A DNA stretch of 64,000 nt from an uncultured Collinsella sp. (GTDB lineage: Bacteria > Actinomycetota > Coriobacteriia > Coriobacteriales > Coriobacteriaceae): positions 1-64,000 of the forward strand of contig CALJDJ010000095.1 in assembly GCA_938023705.1 (NCBI GenBank). The letters run 5' to 3'. Both the position numbers and the translations under genes were made by a program. The notes under the pieces were generated by a model. The model had not been told where the DNA came from, did not search any database, and saw only the letters and a list, made by a program, of their open reading frames with translations. The stretch's first letter is position 1, and each line of letters opens with the position of its first letter. Shown here one piece after another: positions 54,284-63,602 of the stretch.

Positions 54284-56431
54284 ATGCTTGAGTCCGAAAA
54301 AGAACCATTTAGCTGGGGTTTTGAGGCTGGCTTTCTTCGCTCCCCCGTCAATCCCCGTATGCTTCTTCTTAACAGGACGCCAGAGATTGATTGTGCCAGC
54401 GACGGCAATGCAAGCGCATGGAGTCTCGTCTCCATAGCCAACGACCTATTGCGCGTCGACTTAAGCTCACTTTTTAAGGAAATCGGGGGCAAATTTTCAG
54501 AGCGAGCAAAACTGCGCTTTTATATCGATTTGCAAAGCGCCATTCGGCAGCCCCCTGCCGTTCCCCTCCATGCGCAACAAACTTCGATGGACTGGGCAGC
54601 CGAGCCAGACCATAACGACCGGCTCGATCCAGACGATCCCGACCAAGAGCCCATCCAAGTAGAATTGAACGAAGCTGAAATCGCAGTCAACCTTCAAAAA
54701 CAAAAGGAACGCGACCTCGATTTCTTTGCTCCGATATTCGACAAAGCCATTACAAGCCATGCACACGGAGAGATTTCCGGCATGGCCAGATATCTCCTTG
54801 AAAATGTCTGTAGACAGTGTGTCATGAACATCACGGCGATTCCCGACTATCGCTATTACAGCTGCTGGATGAACAACAATGCTATTGAGTGCGACGAGAT
54901 CAACCGCCTGTACCGCGCGGTGATTACAACATCGGGCCAACTCAACAAGCAAGAAATGGCGTCCCTCTTCAGCTCCTATCTCCAGCTCGAGTCGAACGAC
55001 ATGAGCATTAACGCCACCAACGGCGAGACCGATCTAACAGCACCGGTGCCGTATGACCGCGACAATCCTATACACAACTTTCCCAAGGCGAAATCTCAGA
55101 TAGAAACAGCTTGCGTCTGCACCAATACCGATCTCTTTCGAGCGCTTCTCATTGTTTTATATCAGGAATGTCTGGAGCTTACCCCGCTGCTTAAAAACAC
55201 CGAGGCACCTAGCCTGCTCGCGCAAAACGAAGAGTTTTTCCCAGCCGCCATCAAAACAAGCGACCCGCGACAATTTCGACTATTCGATGAACAGCTGCCG
55301 GCAATCATCCGCTTTGGCAACGCTTTTGCATGCGTAGCCAAAAAGCACTTGCCCGGAAACGAAACGGCCCAAAAACTCGAAGATCATTTGAACGATATAA
55401 AGCGCATGAATAGCGCCCCCTTTATGCAGGCGTTTCGTAAAAACTATCTCGAGGCTATGCGCGAGAACCAGATCTTCGCAAATGGAGACTTCCATACGCA
55501 TGCAGAGCTTAACGACCAGGAAAACCTCAATAGGCTCGTTGGGCTTCAGGCGATTATTGCAAAGGCAGGAGAGCTCTACTTCACCGAAAAGGAATGGTCC
55601 TTCGCAAGCCTTTATGCCCGCATCCTCCACGAACTGCTGCTGTGCGGCATTATGCCGATAACATGCCAAACCTGCGGTTCGCTCTTTTTTCCGACCGGTC
55701 CCAACAGCAAGTACTGTGACCGATACAACGAGGAAACCAAGCTCTATTGCAATCCGCGATATAACGCCAAAAAACATCTTGGTCGCAAATCACCTCGCGA
55801 TGTCGCACTCAATATGAAGAGAAAGGCCGATACGGCATATAAAAAAGGCCTAACGGATTGTGCCCACTATTTTGAGCGTCTTGGCTACTTTGTCCTCGAT
55901 GGTCTTGGCCCAGCATACCAAGCGAACGACCTCATTTCCGATGAGCTCTATAGGACGTGGCTGTCTATCGTCAACCAGCCCAATTGTAGAGCGAAAATCA
56001 AGCGGCCGGATAGGCTCGAGTATCCATACCCCGTGCTGTGGTACGGATTTGTCCGCGATGGCAATCGGTATGTACAAGTCGAGTTTCCTGGAGCCGAGTA
56101 CCCAACGCTTTTTGAATGTTTGAGCCAGCTCGCCGAAAGCCCACACTCAAAGTGCACACTGGATTACAAGGGGCCAGGTGAGCATCCATACAGCTCATGG
56201 CATGTAAAACTGCCCATGTTGTTGGAGATCATTGTACAGATAAATAACGCCGACCACGTGGCGAGGCCCATTCCATTGCTTGGAATCGATGGGCCCGAAT
56301 ATGTCTGGACTGACCCGACCGTCCAAGACACATGGAGCACGCCCGACGCATGCATCTACAGCACCGGTACGATCGATGACCTCAGCTTTACCGTGTATAC
56401 AAAGGAATATGACCCGGAAAAGCAGGACTGA
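54284..56431 (+). CDS. Large protein with a four-Cys zinc-finger-like segment (possibly DUF6076)
   Basis: ATG 54284 follows TTTGGAG. The 715 residues are soluble. At about 460-490 lies CQTCGSLFFPTGPNSKYCDR with a further Cys in KLYC, a zinc-ribbon-like pattern followed by a basic helix (RKSPRDVALNMKRKADTAYKK). This resembles the DUF6076 group of gut Firmicutes and Actinobacteria as far as I can recall; function is not known. The N-terminal half is helical and unrecognised. Codon use is less GC-biased than the core genes. Confidence 0.75.
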   Translation: MLESEKEPFSWGFEAGFLRSPVNPRMLLLNRTPEIDCASDGNASAWSLVSIANDLLRVDLSSLFKEIGGKFSERAKLRFYIDLQSAIRQPPAVPLHAQQTSMDWAAEPDHNDRLDPDDPDQEPIQVELNEAEIAVNLQKQKERDLDFFAPIFDKAITSHAHGEISGMARYLLENVCRQCVMNITAIPDYRYYSCWMNNNAIECDEINRLYRAVITTSGQLNKQEMASLFSSYLQLESNDMSINATNGETDLTAPVPYDRDNPIHNFPKAKSQIETACVCTNTDLFRALLIVLYQECLELTPLLKNTEAPSLLAQNEEFFPAAIKTSDPRQFRLFDEQLPAIIRFGNAFACVAKKHLPGNETAQKLEDHLNDIKRMNSAPFMQAFRKNYLEAMRENQIFANGDFHTHAELNDQENLNRLVGLQAIIAKAGELYFTEKEWSFASLYARILHELLLCGIMPITCQTCGSLFFPTGPNSKYCDRYNEETKLYCNPRYNAKKHLGRKSPRDVALNMKRKADTAYKKGLTDCAHYFERLGYFVLDGLGPAYQANDLISDELYRTWLSIVNQPNCRAKIKRPDRLEYPYPVLWYGFVRDGNRYVQVEFPGAEYPTLFECLSQLAESPHSKCTLDYKGPGEHPYSSWHVKLPMLLEIIVQINNADHVARPIPLLGIDGPEYVWTDPTVQDTWSTPDACIYSTGTIDDLSFTVYTKEYDPEKQD

Positions 56432-56804
56432 GTCGCGGATGCCGCTCGCACCAACCTGCAGGTTTTTCTCACCGCATGAAAGGAACTTGCGATTCTTACG
56501 AGTTTTTCTCACGTCATGGCAAGAACTTGCATAGCCATCCTGAGATCATTTGCCGCTGGACTCAGGCGATACTATAACCTAGCGTCAGCCACGAGCCGGC
56601 GCTAGGTCATGACCGGCTCAGGTATCTGAGGGGCTTCCTACCTATGCGACAAAACTCCAGCTGAAACAGCACCCATAACCTTAACCCAGGTTCGCATCGG
56701 CGAGACTCAAGTTCGATATACGACCATGCGCCGAGCCGATGTCATGGCACCTCTCCTGGAGCAGCAAAGTGAATCGTTTTTCAATATGCAATACCCGATT
56801 CGAC
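56432..56804. other. Intergenic region with palindromes
   Basis: Holds palindrome doublet copy B (56458-56530) and two overlapping, mutually exclusive stems: ACCTAGCG / CGCTAGGT (56577-56608) and GAGCCGG / CCGGCTC (56594-56620). No gene is evident. Confidence 0.5.
56458..56530. repeat. Pair of adjacent palindromes, copy B
   Basis: GTTTTTCTCACCGCATGAAAG...AACTTGC followed by AGTTTTTCTCACGTCATGGCAAGAACTTGC-type second hairpin, aligned base by base with 52819-52891. It starts 27 bases after the stop of the 715-residue gene. Confidence 0.65.
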
Positions 56805-57371
56805 TTAGAATACCGAATCAAGCGCCGTATCCGCTTCGTTTGCTTTCCAATACACAAAACAATACTCCAGCGATCCGAAAAGACCAATTAAGCCAGCTAG
56901 CGCCGCCACTACAATCGCAAAGCTAGCTACCGTTATTCCATGAGCATTAAACTCCGCACATAGTTTAGAAAAAATGTCACTGTAGAGATTGGCATAAAGA
57001 AATAACGCCGAAGCAACTTGAGCAGCAACATACCCAAGGGAACCGCTCGACCACCTAAAGCGTACCGGGGTCAGAACGGCCACCTTTTGCTGCTCGTCGC
57101 TTTTGCTCGCATTCAATTTCCAGGCACAACGATGCAGCGCGTAGCCTGCACACCAAAGAACGAAAATAGGCAACAGAGCGATTGAGGCGTATTCAACAAG
57201 CGAAGCCCAGCCAATATCGCTCGAAACTGGCAATTCTAACAAATGCGGCACTACGCGCTTATAGCCGAGCATTGTTGGAATGTTAAGCAGAAAACCAAGA
57301 ATAACAACCCAGCTGAGCGCACGGCTGTCTCCAAGATGATCTTTAATAAAATCCGCAATGGCATCAAGCAT
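56805..57371 (-). CDS. Membrane protein
   Basis: ATG 57371 follows GTAGGAGG. The 188 residues have about four hydrophobic segments (near 18-40, 60-80, 110-130 and 148-172). No motif recognised. Composition is lower in GC than the chromosomal core. Stands alone next to an 850-base gap. Confidence 0.7.
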   Translation of the reverse strand: MLDAIADFIKDHLGDSRALSWVVILGFLLNIPTMLGYKRVVPHLLELPVSSDIGWASLVEYASIALLPIFVLWCAGYALHRCAWKLNASKSDEQQKVAVLTPVRFRWSSGSLGYVAAQVASALFLYANLYSDIFSKLCAEFNAHGITVASFAIVVAALAGLIGLFGSLEYCFVYWKANEADTALDSVF

Positions 57372-58224
57372 ATAAATCCTCCTACAATACCTGAGAATGC
57401 AAATTGGTTAAACGGCAACATTGTCGTAGGCATTTTTCCCATGAATCATGTTTCCATGAACGAGGCCGTCGATAATCCAGATTTCATTTTTTGCCTCCGA
57501 ACAATGAATCCAGACGAGGCACAACGATTATTCGCCAATCGAGCGACGCTGAATATCGCGTTCCAGCATCACTAATGATTGCACGGAGCACCGAGCACAG
57601 ACGGAAACGTAGGCGTCCATTTACTGGCGGCTGCTGTCTTCAAGCTGTATACCTGCTTGACCCATATCGTCTTAAAGCGTGATCAAGCGATCGAGCCTTG
57701 CAACCTCAAGCGTTATGTTAATGCCGCTTTTTAGTTATCTCAAACAACGACACGCTCGCTCTGGACAATCCTCAGACATCTCGAAGCCAGCAATCGCCCA
57801 ATCGGCCTCTTCAAGAGGTACTACCTAGACGAAGCGAGAATCACTGAACTTGCGACTTGCATATACGTCGGATACGGCAAGGATGCAGTACTCCAGGGGG
57901 TCGCCAGAATCAGCAAAACCCATCTCGCCCACGCACCCACGAAGATGGCATGTGCAAGAGGAGTCAGACGCATCGCGGGAATCGGGCGACGAGACAGCAC
58001 TAGATTGTTAATGCCCCTGTCATTTGGAGCAGACCTCGATGACAAGGCAACCGATGCAACTTTGGCATCGAGGTCAATTTACAGATTCCACTTTGCAGCA
58101 AATCTACCCCAAGACCCCCCTCCGCCGCAAAGATTTCTATACGAATCGTGATGTTTTCGAATGTTCCAAATTGCTCCACAGCGCCCAGAATAACGCTGTC
58201 GCAAAATCAATATGAAGCGCTACA
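57372..58224. other. 853-base region without a convincing gene
   Basis: No ORF has both a ribosome-binding site and plausible composition. The longest candidate is a plus-strand frame open from about 57736 to 58151, with protein-like residues (FKRYYLDEARITELATC) but no start before ATG 57945. It could be the remains of a decayed gene. The region separates the restriction-modification locus from the membrane protein. Confidence 0.4.
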
Positions 58225-59511
58225 TCATTCATCACAATTAAGCGTCTGCACACTGATCGGTTCAACGACTTCCATCTCATCATCTATCTGAATACAGCCC
58301 AGGGAAGCGAGGACGCATCTTCCAACATGGTAGCCGAGATTTACCGGCACCGCGTTTCCGATCTGCCTATACCGTGCGGACATATTGCCGCAAAATTCCC
58401 AATCATCTGGGAACGTTTGAATCCTGGCATATTCTCGAATATTTAAGGGTCTTGTCTCTTCTGGATGACACCTCTCCGTTTGCTTTTGAGCCGGTGCGCA
58501 AGTCAAGGTTAGACACGGCTGATCCCAAGACATCCTTCTTGCCATTCCGGTGCGGCCTCCGGATAGGTAATAAGACCCCCCCATATATTCGCGCTGAATA
58601 TCCTCGGGTAAATCTCTCCAATTGCCGCCCTCGGGGACGAGCTCCATTATCTCTTTCTTTCTTGCTGGATACTGTTGACCGTCGGATTTCGGGCAATTAG
58701 CCAACGCCTGCCTAAGCGAAATGAAGTAATCTCTCTCTCTTGGAAATACAATCGGTAAATCTAAGTCTTTTCTAACAGCAAACAGGATTAATCTCTCGCG
58801 CTTTTGCGGCACATCAAGGTATTGAGCCCTGAGAACTCTGTAATTTACCTTGTAACCAAGTTCATCCAGCGTGTTCAGCATAGTTGTTAGAGTCCTGCCC
58901 TTGTCATGCCTAACAAGACCCCTAACATTCTCGCCAATAGCAATCTTCGGACGAATATCCTTTATCGCTCTAGCAAATTCGAAGAAGAGCGTGCCACGCG
59001 TATCCTCAAAGCCGCGACTTTTACCCGCATAACTAAATGCCTGGCACGGAAAACCGGCCTGTATTACCGTCGCCTTTCCCGCATACTCTTTAAAATCCAG
59101 ATTATGGACATCGCCCGGAACAATGTTCCAGTTGAGGCCGTGCGTTTCATTGTTGGCCTGAAGCGTCGCAACCGCATCCCCGTCAAACTCGTTTAACAAG
59201 ATATGAGGGATTCCCGCATTGTGAAATCCCAGCGCAGTTCCACCCGCACCCGCAAATAAATCTACGCACGCAGCTTTTTCATAGGACGCATTTGACTTCA
59301 GCACCTGATATGATGTGTCGTCCTCGCCGCCCGATAGCTTGTTTTGCAAACGCTTTATTTCATCGATGTTGAACAGTCGCCTATTGTTTTTATCTCTCAT
59401 CGCCTTAATCAAGCCAAGCTTGTTCCAGCGCCGAATAGTATCAGCCGAAACACCGAGGGCTGTCGATGCGGCGGTCACGCTTACAAAGTTATCGTTATGC
59501 AACAAACTCAC
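58225..59511 (-). CDS. DNA (cytosine-5) methyltransferase with N-terminal HTH domain
   Basis: Residues 1-60 form a MerR-like helix-turn-helix (VTAASTALGVSADTIRRWNKLGLI). The catalytic part has motif I DLFAGAGGTALGF, motif IV with the nucleophile GFPCQAFS, motif VI GENVRGL, motif VIII QKRERL and motif X IGNAVP. GTG 59511 or TTG 59502 is the start; the ribosome-binding site is inside a perfect 18-bp inverted repeat. In M.EcoRII and M.SsoII such N-terminal domains repress their own gene. The cognate endonuclease should be one or both genes upstream. Target sequence not known. Confidence 0.93.
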   Translation of the reverse strand: MSLLHNDNFVSVTAASTALGVSADTIRRWNKLGLIKAMRDKNNRRLFNIDEIKRLQNKLSGGEDDTSYQVLKSNASYEKAACVDLFAGAGGTALGFHNAGIPHILLNEFDGDAVATLQANNETHGLNWNIVPGDVHNLDFKEYAGKATVIQAGFPCQAFSYAGKSRGFEDTRGTLFFEFARAIKDIRPKIAIGENVRGLVRHDKGRTLTTMLNTLDELGYKVNYRVLRAQYLDVPQKRERLILFAVRKDLDLPIVFPRERDYFISLRQALANCPKSDGQQYPARKKEIMELVPEGGNWRDLPEDIQREYMGGSYYLSGGRTGMARRMSWDQPCLTLTCAPAQKQTERCHPEETRPLNIREYARIQTFPDDWEFCGNMSARYRQIGNAVPVNLGYHVGRCVLASLGCIQIDDEMEVVEPISVQTLNCDE

Positions 59512-59560
59512 CTCTATAATAAATAACCCTTACCTATGCAAAGGTTATTTATTATAGAGG
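59511..59560 (-). promoter_or_regulatory. Perfect 18-bp inverted repeat at the methyltransferase start
   Basis: CCTCTATAATAAATAACC (59511-59528) and its exact reverse complement (59543-59560) are separated by 14 bases. Each arm holds TATAAT on one strand, and the 3' arm of the minus-strand transcript includes the AGAGG ribosome-binding site of the methylase. It can serve as operator and promoter, and the RNA hairpin would mask the ribosome-binding site. Confidence 0.8.
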
Positions 59561-59575
59561 GCTGAACGGACAATT

Positions 59576-60319
59576 TTAGAACTGACGAGAACTTCCCTCA
59601 GAAGACAAGATTTCAGGATGCTTTGAAATATCTTCCGCTAATTGAGCGACGACTTCATCCAGCAAATCAGACTCTTTATAGTCCTTGGCACACTCTGAAA
59701 ACACACCGATGAGATCAGAATAGAAAGTCTCATCACCAGTTAAGCTGAACCAGAATTCCTGCCCCGCCAGGATGGGATAATCTTCCTCGATCTTTTTGTA
59801 ATTGTTGCTAATATCCGTATGGCTGCCATATAAAACGCCAACGCAACAGTCAGTCATTGGATTCAGATCGGTTATGTGATTAGTCCTCGCAAGGTTTTTC
59901 AGGCTGCCGAAGTGTCCCTTAATAGTATCAACGTCATCATTATTGATCGTCTGTGGCCCGGCCTTTAGCTGACAGTATTTCTTTCTTCCGTCCTGGGTGC
60001 TTTTAAACTCAATATCAATTCCAGATGTTGTGGAACCATAGCTGTAGAGAACATCACTACAAAAGGCCTGGATTTTATTCCCAAACGTTGTTGAAATCGA
60101 TGTACCCAATACTCTTGGATATATCAAGGCCTTTGCCAGGCTCTCAGGAGATTCATCGCCGAAAGCAAAAGCAGCCAGGTAGTGAACAGTAAACGGATTC
60201 ACCTTAAAGTGCTTTAACTTGACGCACTTTCTCGTGTTTGCAGCATGGCTGTCAGCAATCGATTTTCTAAAAAAATCCCTCGCATCAGAAAGAAGCTTGT
60301 CTCGGTCAGCGCCGTTCAT
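59576..60319 (-). CDS. Type II restriction endonuclease, PmeII-like
   Basis: ATG 60319 follows TTTGGAGG. The 247 residues contain SGIDIEF, then GRKKYCQLKAGPQTIN, which is a PD-(D/E)XK-type core (Asp/Glu in IDIEF and the Q-L-K strand). The opening region (LLSDARDFFRKSI) and PRVLGTSISTTFG match what I recall of PmeII-family restriction enzymes. It lies directly upstream of the C5 methylase on the same strand. Recognition site unknown. Confidence 0.78.
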   Translation of the reverse strand: MNGADRDKLLSDARDFFRKSIADSHAANTRKCVKLKHFKVNPFTVHYLAAFAFGDESPESLAKALIYPRVLGTSISTTFGNKIQAFCSDVLYSYGSTTSGIDIEFKSTQDGRKKYCQLKAGPQTINNDDVDTIKGHFGSLKNLARTNHITDLNPMTDCCVGVLYGSHTDISNNYKKIEEDYPILAGQEFWFSLTGDETFYSDLIGVFSECAKDYKESDLLDEVVAQLAEDISKHPEILSSEGSSRQF

Positions 60320-60407
60320 TTTGCCTCCAAAGTTAAGATGGCCGCGTAGGCTCCCGCTGCATCCACCTCATGTGCACAGATTATCTAGCCGAAAATTGAT
60401 TATTGAT

Positions 60408-61130
60408 CTAGCGTGCCGGCGCACTTGGAAATACTTTCAGGAAAAGCTCTTCCATACCCTCGCAATCAACCACACTGGATATCGGCTCTCCCAAATCAAC
60501 TCGGACGTCCTCAATCACTAAAGGCAGAGCTTTAAACAACTGCAGCAGCGCATCGTCTCGACCAAAGGACATTGCATACCCCGTAACACCATCGCAGCAT
60601 CGGACAATATCTCTCCCTTGCCGCCCGGAAGGAATCCATTGTCTATCGTAAGCTTCGGGCTTTTCCGGAATTACTTGAATAAGGTATGAAACAGCTCCGT
60701 TCATTCTGGCGGCATTATCCAACTCATCCCACATAACCTTTTCATTTGAGGCCTTAATTGTGTTAAATCGATTCTTCACTTCAGCATACAAAGGCTTATT
60801 AAATTTTGGAGACTTCCATCCTTCTACGCTCTTCAGATCCAGCACTCCACCATTTGAACCCAGCTCATTCCATATTTCAGATAAACCAAGGACACGCTGA
60901 TGCCAAAGACCCACCGCATTTGATACCGTCTTGTTTTTCGAGCGCAGCATCTCAAAAGGCAACATGTCAGCAAGTTGCTCGCCACTCGTTCGAGCCTGGA
61001 CAAGCATTGTAAAGGGATCGAGCGGTTGATCATCCTTCTTCTTCGAAACAGACAGATACATTTTCTTAGTAACTTCGAAAAGACCATCTTGATCAATCCA
61101 GCTCAATCCATAATCTCGACCCGACACCAT
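60408..61130 (-). CDS. Type II restriction endonuclease, Eco47II-like
   Basis: The segments LWHQRVLGLSEIW, GVLDLKS and PLYAEVKNRFNTIKASNEKV recall the Eco47II family, whose members cut GGNCC; E-x-K in AEVKNR would be the catalytic strand. ATG 61130 follows AGAGGGAA; upstream starts at 61154 or 61208 are less likely. It is in the same direction as the other endonuclease and the methylase. The specificity of this copy is inference. Confidence 0.75.
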   Translation of the reverse strand: MVSGRDYGLSWIDQDGLFEVTKKMYLSVSKKKDDQPLDPFTMLVQARTSGEQLADMLPFEMLRSKNKTVSNAVGLWHQRVLGLSEIWNELGSNGGVLDLKSVEGWKSPKFNKPLYAEVKNRFNTIKASNEKVMWDELDNAARMNGAVSYLIQVIPEKPEAYDRQWIPSGRQGRDIVRCCDGVTGYAMSFGRDDALLQLFKALPLVIEDVRVDLGEPISSVVDCEGMEELFLKVFPSAPAR

Positions 61131-61344
61131 TTCCCTCTTTCTCTCTAGGTACATTCCGAGACATAAGCAAGCTCGAATCAAGCACGCTAAGTCACGCTTC
61201 GCGCCCACCCAAGAATGACAGCGTTTTCCTTGGATGCGTAGTCAGAACGCCTCGCTTGATGCAGCGACCTGTCGTCATTGATGAGATATCTACCCCTCCT
61301 CACGCTTTTAATACCTTCATCTCGTCCATCCAAGCCGCGCATCA

Positions 61345-61965
61345 TTACACCTCGCCCTCCCTGCAAGCAGGTTTTTCGCTGGGCGAAATCACCTCGTCCA
61401 CCAAGCCCAGCTCTAGGGCGCGCTTGGCGTTGCACCAGCAGTCGCGCTCGGTGAGCTCATGGAACTCCTGCGCGCTCAGGTTGCCATGCTCGGCCAGCAG
61501 CTCGTCCAGCTCGGCGCGCATGGCCGCTGTATGCTGGGCCACAATCTCGATATCGGTCTGCTGCGCCATGCCTGTGCCGCCCATCAGTTGGTGGATGAGC
61601 ACCTGCGTGTGGCGGTACACCTGGCGGTGGTCACCGCAGGCCAAAATCACCGCGGCCATCGAGGCCACGACGCCCTCGCCCACCGTGATCACGGGGCAGT
61701 CGAGCGACTGCATGGTGTCGATGAGCGCCAGCCCCGCCGTAACGCTGCCGCCCGGGCTGTTGATGATGAGGGTGATGGGCTCGGCCGCGCTTTGATGTTC
61801 CAGCACCAGCATGGACTTAATGAGGCCGTTGCAGGTTAGGTCGTTGACCTCGCCCTCCAGCAGCAGCACGCGACTGTTGAGCAGCTCGCTTGCCATATCT
61901 ACGGCGGCAACGCGACCGTCCTTAGACTTCTTGATGATGCTGGGTTCACGATACATAACGGACAT
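61345..61965 (-). CDS. ClpP-family serine peptidase, accessory paralogue
   Basis: ATG 61965 follows AGAAGGGAA. The 206 residues keep the ClpP fold signatures INSPGGSVTAGLALIDTMQ, GVVASMAA (Ser102), VLIHQLMGG (His125) and Asp175 in ERDCWCNAKRA. It diverges from housekeeping ClpP, with Cys residues near the active site and a longer N-terminal stretch. The usual neighbours tig and clpX are absent. It lies between a restriction locus and a conjugation ATPase. A ClpX-like gene with a docking tripeptide is at 47312-49081. Partner assignment is inference. Confidence 0.88.
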   Translation of the reverse strand: MSVMYREPSIIKKSKDGRVAAVDMASELLNSRVLLLEGEVNDLTCNGLIKSMLVLEHQSAAEPITLIINSPGGSVTAGLALIDTMQSLDCPVITVGEGVVASMAAVILACGDHRQVYRHTQVLIHQLMGGTGMAQQTDIEIVAQHTAAMRAELDELLAEHGNLSAQEFHELTERDCWCNAKRALELGLVDEVISPSEKPACREGEV

Positions 61966-62007
61966 GGTAATTCCCTTCTAAACGGAATCGGTAAGGAGGC
62001 AAAACGG

Positions 62008-62044
62008 GGCCGCACGGTTTACGGCTAATGGAAGCCGTGCGGCC
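62008..62044 (-). terminator. Terminator after the coupling-protein gene
   Basis: GGCCGCACGG and CCGTGCGGCC form a 10-bp stem with a 17-base loop, followed in the minus direction by CCGTTTTGCC. It separates the VirD4-like gene from clpP. Confidence 0.75.
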
Positions 62045-62079
62045 AAATAAGCAAGATGGAGCACGCGAAGCCGCAAGGA

Positions 62080-63564
62080 CTAATCCCTCAGCCACTTGGC
62101 CGCATTGGGATGATCACCGCAAAAATACTTCTTGGCACGGAAGGGGCGCATGCCGGTCACTTTGACCAGACAATCGGCGCGCGGCATAAGCCCCACCTCG
62201 CCCGGGGTTATCACGCAACCGCGCACATCGACGGCAGTGCGCTCGGCGCCCACATAGTTGGTGCCCAAAACCGACTCGCCACACAGCTCGCTTATGTAGT
62301 TCTGCGTCGCGATGTTGCTGCCGCCGCCCATGTAGACCAAGCTGTCGCAGTTATCGAGGATGGTATGAGCTGTGGTTTCGCCATACACACCATCGAGCTG
62401 GCTCAACGACTGCGCGCACATCAAAAAGCTCATGCCACGGCTGCGCACGGTCGCAATACTCCGCTCAAAATCGGGGATGCGGCCCACGTTGGGAAACTCA
62501 TCCAGAATAAACTGCACGCGGCGCTGCAAATGCCCACTAGGGCTGGCGTCGGCGCGGCGCTGGGCCAGGTTAAACAGCTGCTTAAGGGCAACGTTGGCAA
62601 GCCATGCATTGGTCGAGTCGTTGTCGCTCACCTTAAGATCGATTACGCGCTTGCCCTCGTCGATACGGTCAAGACGCATTCCATCTTTCTCATAGACGCG
62701 CATGAGCTGGGGAGTCTTAAGCCGCGAGATGGTCGCATTGAGTGTGATCAGAATACTCTTAAGCGTCCTATCGGCTGCTCCGCGAAAATCGCGGTACTGC
62801 TCAACGCCATACAGGTCCGCGTTCGCCGACTCATACCTGCCAAGAAATTCCTTGGACTCCACCTGCCCCACAAGGTAGTCCAACGGAAATCGGCCCTCGC
62901 CATCTCCCGTGACCTTGATGAGCGCGGCCAGCTTAAAGACGTTGTTCATCTTAAGGTAGCGGCGCGGAGCCGTGGGATCCCCACCCGGCGCAAATGTGCC
63001 GGCAAGGCACTCCAAAAGGAACAGGATTCCAATAATCGCTCGGAGCAGCAGATCGCTCGCGTTGTCCCAAAACGGGTCGTTCCTAAAGCTGCGCCCATCA
63101 GGATCGACCCCCTCCATGATTGCCGCCACTGTGGTGGGGATATCCTTGACATCCATCACGTAACGCAGAGGGTCGTATCCGGCCGACCGCTCGGGATTAA
63201 CAGTATCGAGAACCGTTACCTCGTAGCCGTCCTCTTCAAAGCCTTTCCCCGTACGGCGCAGCAGCTCACCCTTGGTGTCTGTGACCACATAACAGCATTC
63301 GTGGTGATTGAGCAGGTTGGGCAAAACGAAACTCGCCGTTTTGCCGCTGCCGGTTCCGCCAAAGACAAACACGTTGTTGGACACGCTCGTCTCCCAGTGC
63401 TTATCGCCCTCGTAAAAAGCAACCGTGGCACCGTGCGCCAAGATCACATCGCGCTGCTCATCGCCGGACGACAGCGCCTGCATTTCCTCCTTGGTCGCCC
63501 ACTTCTTGGTTTGATACTCCGTTTGCTGCGCGGCCTCGTAGCCGTACATCTTGATGACTGACAT
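62080..63564 (-). CDS. VirD4/TraG-type coupling ATPase
   Basis: Conjugation coupling protein that feeds DNA-protein substrates to a type IV secretion channel. Walker A is FGGTGSGKTASF (about residues 66-77), Walker B is FILDEFPNVG and the family motif MSFLMCAQSLSQLD follows. ATG 63564 after AAAGGGGCC is the start. The 494 residues begin without the usual two N-terminal transmembrane helices, so membrane attachment would need a partner. No relaxase or other secretion gene is inside the window; they may lie to the right. Confidence 0.88.
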   Translation of the reverse strand: MSVIKMYGYEAAQQTEYQTKKWATKEEMQALSSGDEQRDVILAHGATVAFYEGDKHWETSVSNNVFVFGGTGSGKTASFVLPNLLNHHECCYVVTDTKGELLRRTGKGFEEDGYEVTVLDTVNPERSAGYDPLRYVMDVKDIPTTVAAIMEGVDPDGRSFRNDPFWDNASDLLLRAIIGILFLLECLAGTFAPGGDPTAPRRYLKMNNVFKLAALIKVTGDGEGRFPLDYLVGQVESKEFLGRYESANADLYGVEQYRDFRGAADRTLKSILITLNATISRLKTPQLMRVYEKDGMRLDRIDEGKRVIDLKVSDNDSTNAWLANVALKQLFNLAQRRADASPSGHLQRRVQFILDEFPNVGRIPDFERSIATVRSRGMSFLMCAQSLSQLDGVYGETTAHTILDNCDSLVYMGGGSNIATQNYISELCGESVLGTNYVGAERTAVDVRGCVITPGEVGLMPRADCLVKVTGMRPFRAKKYFCGDHPNAAKWLRD

Positions 63565-63602
63565 GTCACGGCCCCTTTCTTGTCGATAGTTCTGTTTAGT
63601 TG

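Noticed and set aside
57243..57575. 110-residue plus-strand ORF
   Set aside because: Half of it overlaps the membrane protein gene on the other strand and it has no convincing ribosome-binding site.
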